64,000 nucleotides of DNA, taken from Flavobacterium sp. CECT 9288 (GTDB lineage: Bacteria; Bacteroidota; Bacteroidia; Flavobacteriales; Flavobacteriaceae). The stretch is taken from NCBI RefSeq assembly GCF_918731615.1, contig NZ_OU957226.1, positions 124,001-188,000 of the forward strand, written 5' to 3'. Shown here piece by piece: positions 34,803-42,582 of this stretch. Both the position numbers and the translations under genes were made by a program. Below the pieces are notes generated by a model. The model was not told the DNA's origin, ran no database searches, and saw only the letters and a program-made list of their open reading frames with translations. Each line of letters begins with the position of its first letter. The first letter of the stretch is position 1.

Positions 34803-35237
34803 ATGGAATTTAGAATCCTAAATTACAGAATGCATAAATCAACTAAAATTAAGATATATTTTTATTCAATACTTTCGCTAAGTATTATTTGGTTATTCAT
34901 TTTTCCAAAACCAATTAAAAACTTTGCTCCAATTGTATTTGTAATACCAACTTTTCCTGTCTTTGCTTTGAATTCATACAATGGAGTATACAAATTTAGT
35001 TCAGCACTTAAAGAAATACATCTTGATTTGTTTCGAAAATATGTTATTGATTATGGAAATATATATGACCGAGGCAAAATAGTTGATATAGGATTTATTA
35101 CTAAAAATGAAGATTTTGAAAATTTACAAGATGCTAATCTTTATGAAATGTATAAATTATGTAAACAATTTATGAGATTAGCTATTTATTCATTTGTAAT
35201 TTTTGGTTTATTGGGAATCGCAACTGTTTATCTTTAG
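34803..35237 (+). CDS. Small membrane protein, unknown
   Basis: This 144-residue protein has two membrane segments near the N-terminus (IKIYFYSILSLSIIWLFIF, then FAPIVFVIPTFPVFAL) and one at the C-terminus (AIYSFVIFGLLGIATVYL), with a cytosolic or periplasmic middle of ~70 residues. I recognise no family. It is the first gene after promoter-leader 3, and a decayed palindrome (E5) follows about 110 bases downstream. An A-rich stretch directly precedes the ATG, as is usual here. Confidence 0.6.
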   Translation: MEFRILNYRMHKSTKIKIYFYSILSLSIIWLFIFPKPIKNFAPIVFVIPTFPVFALNSYNGVYKFSSALKEIHLDLFRKYVIDYGNIYDRGKIVDIGFITKNEDFENLQDANLYEMYKLCKQFMRLAIYSFVIFGLLGIATVYL

Positions 35238-35349
35238 AAAATTTATTTCAGAAAAATTGTTATTGGAAAATGAAATCCATATTTGTCAACATATGCTTGA
35301 AAAACGGGAGCTTAAAAATAAGATTGGAATCTTAATTTAACTTGAAAGT

Positions 35350-35456
35350 GCCTAACAGCCAATAGCTAATACAACAGATTTTAGCCTTTGAATTAATTTA
35401 AAAATAGATTTGTACTTGTGTATACATGCAGGAACTATTCCTAGAAAACAGCGTTA
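35350..35456 (+). repeat. attC-like element E5 (decayed)
   Basis: GCCTAAC (35350-35356) matches the attC inverse-core consensus RYYYAAC. AATTTAAAAATAGATTTG followed by TACTTG repeats the family's centre, and GCGTTA ends the element near 35456. The inner arms pair poorly. Confidence 0.4.
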
Positions 35457-35505
35457 AAAAGTAACATTAAAGTAATTAAAGTAAAAAAGTAAATAATCTG
35501 AAGTA

Positions 35506-35571
35506 ATGAAAAAAATACTATTAGCAATGATTGTTATATTGCCACTGTTGACCTTACAAGGACAATCATAA
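35506..35571 (+). pseudogene. Orphan signal peptide (21 codons)
   Basis: An ATG-started frame encodes MKKILLAMIVILPLLTLQGQ plus Ser and then stops. This is a complete secretion signal with no mature protein. It is the likely 5' remnant of a lost gene, just before the lipoprotein gene at 35586. Confidence 0.5.
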
Positions 35572-35585
35572 AAATACAAATAGTT

Positions 35586-35945
35586 ATGAATAGAATTATT
35601 TTTTTGATAATCTTTTTCACGATTATTTCTTGTAAAAAAGACGAAACTAAAACTATAACTTTCAGAAATTGTAAAGTTGAATACATGAGTTTTGGTAATG
35701 GACAAAAAGAAATCGATGAAAATAATTCAATTTCAAATCAATGGGAATTTGAATCAGCAAAACGCGAATTAGCATTATGTTTGTGTGAGAGTTATTTGGA
35801 AAAACCTGATACAGAAATTAAAGCTAAGATTTTGGAAATATATAATACTGAAGAAGAATATTATGAAAATTCGAATAATTTAGAGTTTGACACAATTTTA
35901 AAAAATAGAAAAGAAGTTTTTGATCCAACAATTTTACTAGATTAA
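35586..35945 (+). CDS. Small lipoprotein, unknown
   Basis: The 119-residue protein has a lipoprotein signal peptide (MNRIIFLIIFFTIISC, Cys16) followed by Lys-Lys-Asp. The mature part is acidic, with a conserved-looking helix containing LALCLCESYLEKPDTEIKAK and an Asn/Glu-rich region. No family is recognised. The lgt-like gene starts 17 bases after its stop, so the two probably form an operon in which the enzyme could lipidate this protein. Confidence 0.62.
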   Translation: MNRIIFLIIFFTIISCKKDETKTITFRNCKVEYMSFGNGQKEIDENNSISNQWEFESAKRELALCLCESYLEKPDTEIKAKILEIYNTEEEYYENSNNLEFDTILKNRKEVFDPTILLD

Positions 35946-35962
35946 AATAAACACAGAACGAG

Positions 35963-36787
35963 ATGACAACACTATACATCAATTGGGATTTTGATTCCGA
36001 AATAATAAACATTTTTGGTTTCCCCTTAAAATATTATGGGCTTTTATTTGCCAGTGGCTTGCTTTTAAGCATGTATATTCTTAAAATAATTTATAGAAGA
36101 GAAAACCTAAAAGATAGCGCTCATGAAGCATTGTTTCTATATGGAATTATAGGGATTTTTGCTGGAGCAAGATTGGGACATTGTTTGTTTTATGATTTTG
36201 ACTATTATTCAAAAAACATATTAGAAATCTTTTTACCCATTCAAAAAACGATAAACGGAGGATATAAATTTAGTGGTTATGCAGGTTTAGCCAGTCACGG
36301 CGGGACCGTTGGGTTGATTGTTTCACTTTTTTTATATTCAAAAAAATACGAAATAAAATACCTGAAAATACTAGATTTGATTGCTATTGTTGCGCCATTG
36401 GGAGCTGTATTTATAAGACTTGCCAACTTAATGAACTCAGAAATGATAGGCAATCCCTCAACCTTGCCTTGGGCCTTTATTTTTAGTAAGATTGATAGTG
36501 TTCCTAGACATCCAGCCCAACTTTACGAAGCCATTGCATATCTGTTCATTTTCGGGATTGTTTTTGCTATTTACAAAACGAAAAACATTACCCTAGGAAA
36601 TGGATTTTTGTTTGGTCTGGCAATAACTTTAATTTTTACGATGCGCATTTTAATTGAGTTTGTCAAAATCAATCAAGTAGAATTTGAAGAGGGAATGCTA
36701 TTAAATATGGGCCAATTGTTGAGTCTGCCTTTTATAGCAATTGGGATCTACTTTATGGGAAAGAATGTAACAAGAAAGCGTTCGTAA
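35963..36787 (+). CDS. Prolipoprotein diacylglyceryl transferase-like protein
   Basis: The 274-residue protein has about seven membrane segments. Family landmarks are GIFAGARLGHCLFYDFDYY near residue 72, the Lgt-signature-like KFSGYAGLASHGGTVGL near 110, RLANLMNSEMIGNPS near 153 and PRHPAQLYEA near 180. Lgt transfers diacylglycerol from phosphatidylglycerol to the lipobox Cys in the inner membrane. Its place in the accessory region, next to a small lipoprotein gene, suggests a second, dedicated copy; a housekeeping lgt would be expected elsewhere in the genome. Confidence 0.85.
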   Translation: MTTLYINWDFDSEIINIFGFPLKYYGLLFASGLLLSMYILKIIYRRENLKDSAHEALFLYGIIGIFAGARLGHCLFYDFDYYSKNILEIFLPIQKTINGGYKFSGYAGLASHGGTVGLIVSLFLYSKKYEIKYLKILDLIAIVAPLGAVFIRLANLMNSEMIGNPSTLPWAFIFSKIDSVPRHPAQLYEAIAYLFIFGIVFAIYKTKNITLGNGFLFGLAITLIFTMRILIEFVKINQVEFEEGMLLNMGQLLSLPFIAIGIYFMGKNVTRKRS

Positions 36788-37012
36788 TAAAAATCCAGAG
36801 CAGTGAAGGTTAAACAACAGTGTTGTGAATTGTTTACTAAATAGCTTGTTTCAGATTTGTAAAATAAGGATGAATCAAAACGTTAGATTTCAATAAATTG
36901 TACAATATCAAAACAAGGAATTTAGATCTAACGACGAACCTAAATCATGAATTTTTCAAAAGTTACTGTTGATTTCGTAGTGTTATTGATTTAACGCTAA
37001 TGATGTAGAGAA
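36788..37012 (+). other. Gene-free stretch with a GTTAGAT/ATCTAAC inverted pair
   Basis: No gene is visible. GTTAGAT (36882-36888) and ATCTAAC (36926-36932) fit the integron core (GTTRRRY) and inverse core (RYYYAAC) exactly, but in core-first order, as at the two ends of a very short cassette without a gene. It may also be coincidence. Confidence 0.35.
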
Positions 37013-37122
37013 CGTAAGAATTTTTGTTTATATTTGGAGAACACATGTTGAGACAGACTATTGATAATGTTGCGAGGCTTAGGTTTGTTTCAGTAGGTTT
37101 GTTTCAGTAGGTTTGTTTTTGT
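37013..37122 (+). promoter_or_regulatory. Promoter-leader module 4
   Basis: CGTAAGAATTTTTG, -7 element TATATTTG (37029-37036), TTGAGACAGACTATTG, then AGGTTTGTTTCAGT twice in tandem and AGGTTTGTTTTTG (ending near 37120). It precedes the DUF262-HEPN pair. The tandem 14-base repeat is specific to this copy. Confidence 0.55.
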
Positions 37123-37172
37123 ACTGATTAATTGTTGCTGATAATATAAGAATCTTAAATAAAAACTTAAAA

Positions 37173-38276
37173 ATGGAAAATTTAGAATTTGATGATAAAA
37201 TTTCAGAAGAAACTGAAATTACTGAAATCCCCCAAGAAATACGAAAAATTAATACTCAAGCTTACGATAAAAGTGTTTCTGACATCGTTCGTATGATTGA
37301 TGATGGCGATATAAATTTAAACCCTGAATATCAAAGAAATTATATTTGGGATAATAAAAAATCATCATTACTTATTGAATCTATAATACTGAACGTACCA
37401 ATTCCTGTAATATATGTTTCACAAGAAGCAGATGATTCTTGGACAGTCATTGATGGATTACAAAGGTTAAATTCTTTGCATCGTTTTTTTCAGAGAGATT
37501 ATAAATTATCAGGTTTAGAAATACTTACAGAACTTAACAAGAGTGATATTAAGTCTCTTAATCCTAAAGCAGTTCGTGTATTAAGAAATGGACTTTTAAG
37601 AATTATAGTAATTTCTCACGATTCACATCCTGAAATAAAATACGATGTTTTTATGAGATTAAATACAGGTGCAGTCAAATTGAATGACCAAGAGTTAAGA
37701 AATTGTCTTTATAGAGGTTCAATGAATGATAAACTAAAAGAAATAGTATCAAAACCAAATATCCTGAAATTATTTAATTTGGAAACGCCACATAATAGAA
37801 TGTCTGATTGCGAATTAATTTTAAGATTTTTAGCTTTATTAGATAACTATGATGAAAATGAAAACCAAATTAAAAATTATAAAGGAAGAATGAAAACCTT
37901 TATAAATGAATACTTATTAAAAAACAAAAATCTTGATCAATCTCTATTAATAAAACTAGATGAAATGATTGAAGATACAGCTAAGACAATTATTAAGATA
38001 TATTCAGTAAATGCTTTTAATAGGTTTAATTCTGATGAGCAATATGAATCTACTTTAAATAGGTCTCTAATGGATATACTATTCATCAGTACAACTGTTT
38101 TGCCAAGTGAAAAATTGATTGAATATAAGGACCAAATTTTTGCTCGATACAAAGAATTAGTAATTAATGATTCTGAATTTAGAAACAGCATAACTATTGG
38201 TACCTCCGATACAAAAGTTTTAAATTACAGACTTAATAGATGGATTTCAGAGATAAAAAATATAATCAATGGATAA
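37173..38276 (+). CDS. DUF262 domain protein (GmrSD-N/ParB-like nuclease fold)
   Basis: This 367-residue protein carries an N-terminal DUF262 domain (about 25-240): LNPEYQRNYIWDNKKSSLLI, NVPIPVIYVSQ and the active-site motif VIDGLQRLNSL, a variant of DGQQR. RLNTGAVKLNDQELRNCLYR follows. The C-terminal ~130 residues are helical and lack the HNH (DUF1524) domain of full GmrSD enzymes. DUF262 proteins act in defence against modified DNA (GmrSD, BrxU). It overlaps the HEPN gene by 8 bases, which suggests the two act together. Confidence 0.85.
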   Translation: MENLEFDDKISEETEITEIPQEIRKINTQAYDKSVSDIVRMIDDGDINLNPEYQRNYIWDNKKSSLLIESIILNVPIPVIYVSQEADDSWTVIDGLQRLNSLHRFFQRDYKLSGLEILTELNKSDIKSLNPKAVRVLRNGLLRIIVISHDSHPEIKYDVFMRLNTGAVKLNDQELRNCLYRGSMNDKLKEIVSKPNILKLFNLETPHNRMSDCELILRFLALLDNYDENENQIKNYKGRMKTFINEYLLKNKNLDQSLLIKLDEMIEDTAKTIIKIYSVNAFNRFNSDEQYESTLNRSLMDILFISTTVLPSEKLIEYKDQIFARYKELVINDSEFRNSITIGTSDTKVLNYRLNRWISEIKNIING

Positions 38277-38943
38277 TTTTGAATCGGTTAATGATTTTAA
38301 GGAAGCAATCAAGGAAATTCATATTCTTATTGAAAATGCAAATTTGTCAATAAGTGATAATCTTAAATATAGAACATTTAATAAATCATCAATTGTGTTA
38401 CTATGTGGCAAATTTGAATCATTTATTGAGTGTTTTTTAGAGGAGTTTGGATACTATATTTTAAATAATTTTTCAAATAAACAATTAGAAGCCTACATTA
38501 AAGAACATCTAATCGATATTTTAATTAAGGATTTGGACAATAAAAAGAACAACCCAACTAAAAGGGGTGAAATATTAATGAAATTTGTAAAAATATTGGG
38601 TAATGATGAAGTATTATGTAATGAGTTTGAAATCAATTCAAAATTTAGTTATGGTAAACACGGACAAAGTGAAGTAACTAAACTATTGAAAAAATTTGGT
38701 TTTAATGAGTTTGCTGCTTCAGAAGAAAATAAAATTTTTTATCAAAAATTTAATTCTTTAAACAACATAAGAAATAATATTCTTCATCAAGATTCAACAC
38801 CGACATTAACACACCAAGACGTTGAAAATTATTTGGTAATTTTAGAGACGTTTATTGAAAACATACATAAAGAAGGTGTCAGAATCATTAGTAATATGAA
38901 AAATAACGTCGACTACCAGCCTTTTGTCGAAATTGGAGTTTAG
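38269..38943 (+). CDS. HEPN-domain protein (MAE_28990-like), partner of DUF262
   Basis: This 224-residue, mainly helical protein has an early FNKSSIVLLCGKFESFIECF helix. RNNILHQ near residue 175 fits the HEPN Rx4-6H motif (Arg, four residues, His). That motif forms the active site of HEPN ribonucleases, as in the MAE_28990/MAE_18760-type group. The ATG lies inside the end of the DUF262 gene (8-base overlap), so translation is coupled. It is probably the toxic or effector half of a two-gene defence or toxin-antitoxin-like unit; which partner is sensor is inference. Confidence 0.72.
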   Translation: MDNFESVNDFKEAIKEIHILIENANLSISDNLKYRTFNKSSIVLLCGKFESFIECFLEEFGYYILNNFSNKQLEAYIKEHLIDILIKDLDNKKNNPTKRGEILMKFVKILGNDEVLCNEFEINSKFSYGKHGQSEVTKLLKKFGFNEFAASEENKIFYQKFNSLNNIRNNILHQDSTPTLTHQDVENYLVILETFIENIHKEGVRIISNMKNNVDYQPFVEIGV

Positions 38944-38980
38944 GCAAACTTTAATGATTGATTTGTATTTCGAAAATTTG
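38942..38980 (+). repeat. Centre motif of the attC-like family (E6)
   Basis: GGCAAACTTTAATGATTG and ATTTGTATTTCGAAAAT resemble the E2/E3 centre. The copy is partial, directly after the HEPN stop. The rest of 38981-39186 shows nothing clear. Confidence 0.35.
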
Positions 38981-39186
38981 TTTTTAATTAAAAAATCTCA
39001 ATTCTTTCCACTCCAACCTGACCAATCCCAAAAATATCAATCTTTGAAAAAACTCTTCAAATTCATAAAGATTTCCAACGCTATCAAATAAAAATCTTAA
39101 AATAGAAAATTGCAAAATGATTGATTTTATGCAGCACAGACTAAAGTTGTGCGAAAGAAAATGATAAAATAAAAACTGAATCTGAA

Positions 39187-39807
39187 ATGAGTGAAAATCT
39201 GATTTTTCCAATTGTAATTCATCCAACGGCAACTAAATTGGAAAATTATTTGATTTTATTTTTAGTTGCATTTATCTTTCTTCCTTTTACTTACGGTGTT
39301 TTTACACAGCAATTAATCTATTGCTGGAGTTTAGTTATTGGTTTTTTTGGATTGATGACATTTAATTATTTTAGTGATTATAAGTTTACAACATTAAAAA
39401 TAATTCAAAAAAATAAATTCATAGATTTTAGTGAAAAGGAAGTCAAGATTTGGGCAAATGATGAATATGTATCTTATGATTGGAATATATTAAAAAATAT
39501 AGAAATATATTTAATTGCGTATAAAAATAAGCGGGAAGATGAGGATAGCCATTATGATGGAATTGAAAACTATGTGTCATTCACTTTAAATGGTGAATTT
39601 CATAAACATCTTTTTTATGTTCATACTTCAAAAGAATTTAATTTTTTATCGGATTATTTTGAAAAAATAATATTGCCCAACTTATATGAATCAAAGATAA
39701 TTAAGGATGAAAGTATTATTATTTCAAAATTAGATTATACTGAACTACAAAGATTTAAAGTCAAATACGACATCAATAGATACACAGATTTTATACATTT
39801 CAACTAA
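39187..39807 (+). CDS. Membrane protein with cytosolic C-terminal domain, unknown
   Basis: This 206-residue protein has two close membrane segments (LENYLILFLVAFIFLPFTYG, then LIYCWSLVIGFFGLMTFN), followed by a beta-rich ~130-residue domain with many aromatic and charged residues (KNKFIDFSEKEVKIW, VSYDWNILKNIEIYL) that recalls bacterial PH-like or YcxB-like domains. The assignment is weak. It is the last + strand gene of the accessory region and follows the DUF262-HEPN pair. A partial family element lies just after it. Confidence 0.55.
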   Translation: MSENLIFPIVIHPTATKLENYLILFLVAFIFLPFTYGVFTQQLIYCWSLVIGFFGLMTFNYFSDYKFTTLKIIQKNKFIDFSEKEVKIWANDEYVSYDWNILKNIEIYLIAYKNKREDEDSHYDGIENYVSFTLNGEFHKHLFYVHTSKEFNFLSDYFEKIILPNLYESKIIKDESIIISKLDYTELQRFKVKYDINRYTDFIHFN

Positions 39808-39825
39808 AAAATAATACAAACTTAC

Positions 39826-39880
39826 AGTTTTGGCAATAGTTTAGAATATGACTTAGTGTCAAGTTGTTTTGTATAATCGC
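39826..39880 (+). repeat. Partial attC-like element (E7)
   Basis: TTTTGGCAATAG, then GACTTAGTGTCAAGTTG and TTTTGTATAATCGC, follows the order of the family's centre, after the last gene of the region. It is weak. Confidence 0.3.
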
Positions 39881-39924
39881 AGCATTTTATCTCTTCTAAA
39901 AAAACTATCAACGAGCACTATTTT

Positions 39925-40060
39925 GCGTTAAGGATGGAAGTGGAAATCCTTTTTAGACGCCTTTTTTTTGCGGCTAAAAAGATTGAGAACGTACAGCCTG
40001 ACCTTGTTGCTTGACGAATGGTGTTTTTCAAGAAGGATTTTATGCAACAAGGGAACGCCA
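39925..40060 (-). repeat. Dispersed hairpin repeat, diverged copy 3
   Basis: On the - strand it reads GGCGTTCCCTTG, GGTCAGGCTGTAC, AATCTTTTTAG, CTAAAAAGGATT and CCATCCTTAACGC, the same order as copies 1 and 2. The hairpin arms differ in sequence but remain complementary. The rest of 39808-40110 is empty. Confidence 0.65.
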
Positions 40061-40110
40061 AAAAAAAAATCCGCCCTGTGGAGAGCGGATGATGTGGGTT
40101 TTGACAGAAT

Positions 40111-41499
40111 CTATTTTGACAATTCTACAAAATACTTGTAAAACAACGGTATGGTTTCGATTCCTTTGAGGTAATTGAAGATCCCGAAGTGTTCGTTCGG
40201 CGAGTGAATGGCATCGCTGTCGAGACCAAATCCCATGAGGATGGTTTTTGATTTCAGTTCTTTTTCGAATAAAGCTACAATAGGGATGCTGCCTCCGGAA
40301 CGCACGGGAATGGCTGGTACGCCAAAGGTTTCGGTATACGCCATGTTTGCTGCTTTGTAGCCAATGCTGTCTATTGGGGTTACGTAGCCTTGCCCGCCGT
40401 GATGCGGTTTTACTAAAACGGTTACGCCTGCAGGGGCAATGCTGGTGAAATGTTTGGTGAATAATTCAGTGATTTCTTCCCAGTCTTGATTAGGCACTAA
40501 ACGCATGGAGATTTTGGCGTATGCTTTGCTGGCAATTACTGTTTTGGCTCCTTCGCCGGTGTATCCGCCCCAGATTCCGTTTACGTCTAGCGTTGGTCGG
40601 ATGGAGTTTCTTTCGTTTGTTACATAGCCTTTTTCGCCGTACACATCGTTAAGTTGCAGGGCGTTTTTGTATTTTTCTAAGCTGAAGGGCGCTTTGGCCA
40701 TTTCGGCTCTTTCTTCAAGTGATAATTCCTCAACATTGTCATAAAAACCTGGAATGGTGATGTGGTTGTTCTCGTCGTGTAAAGACGCGATCATTTTCGC
40801 CAACACGTTGATAGGGTTTGCCACGGCGCCACCGTACAAGCCAGAATGCAAGTCGCGATTAGGTCCTGTAACTTCCACTTCTACATAACTCAAACCGCGC
40901 AATCCGGTTGTGATAGACGGTTGCTGGTTAGAGATCATTCCCGTATCTGAAATTAAGATGACGTCATTTTTAAGTTTTTCTTGGTTGCGTTCTACAAACC
41001 AGCTCAAGCTTTTGGAACCAATTTCTTCTTCGCCTTCAATCATGAACTTGACGTTGCAAGGTAAAGTGTTTGATTGTACCATGTATTCCAGCGCTTTTAC
41101 GTGCATGTACATTTGGCCTTTATCATCACAAGCTCCACGGGCAAAAATGGCGCCTTCGGGATGAATATCGGTTTTTTTAATTACGGGTTCAAATGGGGGA
41201 GACGTCCACAATTCCATTGGGTCTGGTGGTTGCACATCATAATGTCCGTAGACTAAAACGGTAGGTAAATTAGGGTCGATGATTTTTTCGCCATACACGA
41301 TTGGGTAGCCTGGTGTGTCGCAAATTTCGACAAAATCGCAGCCGGCTTTCTCTAAACTGGCTTTTACGGCATCGGCAGTTTCAAAAACATCGTGCGAATA
41401 TGCAGTATCAGCACTTACGGAAGGAATTTTTAATAATTCGATTAACTCATTGATAAAGCGTTCTTTGTGTTCTTGAACGTATGCTTTTATGTTTTCCAT
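40111..41499 (-). CDS. M20-family dipeptidase (CNDP-like)
   Basis: Translation is placed at the ATG at 41499 (MENIKAYVQEHKERF), giving 462 residues. Di-zinc peptidase landmarks are LVYGHYDVQPPDP (first metal ligand His and bridging Asp), FARGACDDKGQMYMHVKA, and MIEGEEEIGSKSL with the general base and ligand Glu residues. VEVTGPNRDLHSGLYGG starts the lid domain. It has no signal peptide, so it acts in the cytoplasm on dipeptides or small peptides. It is monocistronic and divergent from tRNA-Leu. Confidence 0.9.
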   Translation of the reverse strand: MENIKAYVQEHKERFINELIELLKIPSVSADTAYSHDVFETADAVKASLEKAGCDFVEICDTPGYPIVYGEKIIDPNLPTVLVYGHYDVQPPDPMELWTSPPFEPVIKKTDIHPEGAIFARGACDDKGQMYMHVKALEYMVQSNTLPCNVKFMIEGEEEIGSKSLSWFVERNQEKLKNDVILISDTGMISNQQPSITTGLRGLSYVEVEVTGPNRDLHSGLYGGAVANPINVLAKMIASLHDENNHITIPGFYDNVEELSLEERAEMAKAPFSLEKYKNALQLNDVYGEKGYVTNERNSIRPTLDVNGIWGGYTGEGAKTVIASKAYAKISMRLVPNQDWEEITELFTKHFTSIAPAGVTVLVKPHHGGQGYVTPIDSIGYKAANMAYTETFGVPAIPVRSGGSIPIVALFEKELKSKTILMGFGLDSDAIHSPNEHFGIFNYLKGIETIPLFYKYFVELSK

Positions 41500-41610
41500 T
41501 AGTTGAATGTTGTTTATATTTTCAAAAGTACAAAAAAGAGTATGAATATTTTTTATCAAAATTGTTTTGAATATTCGAAGTTAAGTGTATCTTTGCACCC
41601 ACAATTGCAC

Positions 41611-41692
41611 GCGGATATGGTGAAATTGGTAGACATGCCAGACTTAGGATCTGGTGCCGCAAGGCGTGTAGGTTCGAGTCCTATTATCCGCA
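41611..41692 (+). tRNA. tRNA-Leu (anticodon TAG)
   Basis: This 82-base tRNA has a 7-bp acceptor stem GCGGATA/TATCCGC, discriminator A, D-arm GGTGAAATTGGTAGACATGCC, anticodon stem CCAGA/TCTGG with loop CTTAGGA (anticodon TAG, reading CUA-type Leu codons), a variable arm (TGCCGCAAGGCG) and T-arm GTAGGTTCGAGTCCTAT. No CCA is encoded. Confidence 0.95.
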
Positions 41693-41695
41693 CGA

Positions 41696-41725
41696 AAAGC
41701 CCAAACGAAAGTTTGGGCTTTTTTT
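41696..41725 (+). terminator. Terminator after tRNA-Leu
   Basis: An 11-base stem AAAGCCCAAAC/GTTTGGGCTTT with a GAAA loop, then a T-run; directly follows the tRNA. Confidence 0.85.
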
Positions 41726-41769
41726 GTGGAGTTAGGACGAGAAGTTTATCCCGATTTTATCGGGAAGAA

Positions 41770-41787
41770 CTATTATCTGCACGAAAA
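41770..41787 (+). repeat. Partial copy of the tRNA-Leu 3' end
   Basis: CTATTATCTGCACGAAAA repeats the tRNA 3' end and flank (41681-41698) with one mismatch. It may be an old attachment-site trace or the tail of a lost second tRNA. Confidence 0.4.
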
Positions 41788-41811
41788 AAGCTTCTCAAAT
41801 CGAGAAGCTTT
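41787..41811. terminator. Bidirectional hairpin terminator
   Basis: A 10-base stem AAAGCTTCTC/GAGAAGCTTT with a 5-base loop and flanking A- and T-runs; ends the LytTR regulator gene on the - strand. Confidence 0.7.
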
Positions 41812-41821
41812 CTTTTGGAAT

Positions 41822-42580
41822 TTATTGATTGATCCAGCGTCTGAATTCAGCTGTTGATGAAGTGCTTGTAATGAAACGTTTTTTATAGTTTTTTAACTGA
41901 ATTGCTAAGCGGTCATTAAAGTAATTTTCAATTTTTAAAATACAATTAATATTAATAATCTCGCCACGGTTGATTTGAAAAAACACTTTTGGATTGAGTT
42001 CTTGTATCAATTCGCTTAAAGTATCCTTAAAGGTATGTTCTTTTCCTGAGGTGTCAATTGCAACACATTTGCCTGATTCTGCTACTATTGCTGCGATTTC
42101 ATTTGTGTTCAGCATAGCTATTCCTTCATTATTTTTAATGATAACTCGCTCTTTGTATTTTTTCTCTTCGCGTTGTAATAATGACATTGCCATTTCATGC
42201 CAGTTAACGATGTTTTCCTCTTTTTTTTTTAGGTTGAGGAATTTTTGCATGGCTTCGTTAAAGCGATTGTAACTGATAGGTTTTAGTAAATATCCAATTC
42301 CATTTGTGTCAAAAGCTTCCTGATAAAAAGTATTATAGGCTGTTGTAAAAATAATAGGAGCGCTGATCATATTATCTTTTAACGATAAAAAAACCGTTCC
42401 ATCTAATAGCTCAATGTCTGAAAAAACTACGTCTACAGTTTCCTTTTTTGTAGCCCAATTGCGCAACTCTTCATTGCTTTTAATTTGAGCAAGTATAGTA
42501 ATGTTAGGGTCAAATTTATGAATGTGATTCCTAATGATTTCGGCATTATGATTTTCATCTTCAATGATTATGCATTTCAT
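41822..42580 (-). CDS. LytTR-family response regulator
   Basis: The start is at ATG 42580 (MKCIIIEDENHNAEII); the product has 252 residues. The receiver domain has the acidic pair in IIEDE, phospho-acceptor Asp in VVFSDIELLDG, FTTAYN and LLKPIS. The C-terminal LytTR domain (about 150-250) has IIKNNEGIAMLNTNEIAAIV and FFQINRGEIININCI, and binds DNA. Its stop/start spacing to the kinase gene is 2 bases, so the two form an operon. It is expected to be phosphorylated by the neighbouring kinase and control nearby or distant targets. Confidence 0.9.
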   Translation of the reverse strand: MKCIIIEDENHNAEIIRNHIHKFDPNITILAQIKSNEELRNWATKKETVDVVFSDIELLDGTVFLSLKDNMISAPIIFTTAYNTFYQEAFDTNGIGYLLKPISYNRFNEAMQKFLNLKKKEENIVNWHEMAMSLLQREEKKYKERVIIKNNEGIAMLNTNEIAAIVAESGKCVAIDTSGKEHTFKDTLSELIQELNPKVFFQINRGEIININCILKIENYFNDRLAIQLKNYKKRFITSTSSTAEFRRWINQ

Positions 42581-42582
42581 AT

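Noticed and set aside
36882..36932. Empty mini-cassette between GTTAGAT and ATCTAAC
   Set aside because: Consensus fit is exact, but seven-base words in A+T-rich DNA can pair by chance and no conserved centre is present; listed only as a weak feature.
37081..37122. CRISPR-like tandem repeat (AGGTTTGTTTCAGT twice)
   Set aside because: Only two and a half copies, no spacers of regular length, and part of the promoter-leader family; not a CRISPR array. No array was seen anywhere in the window.
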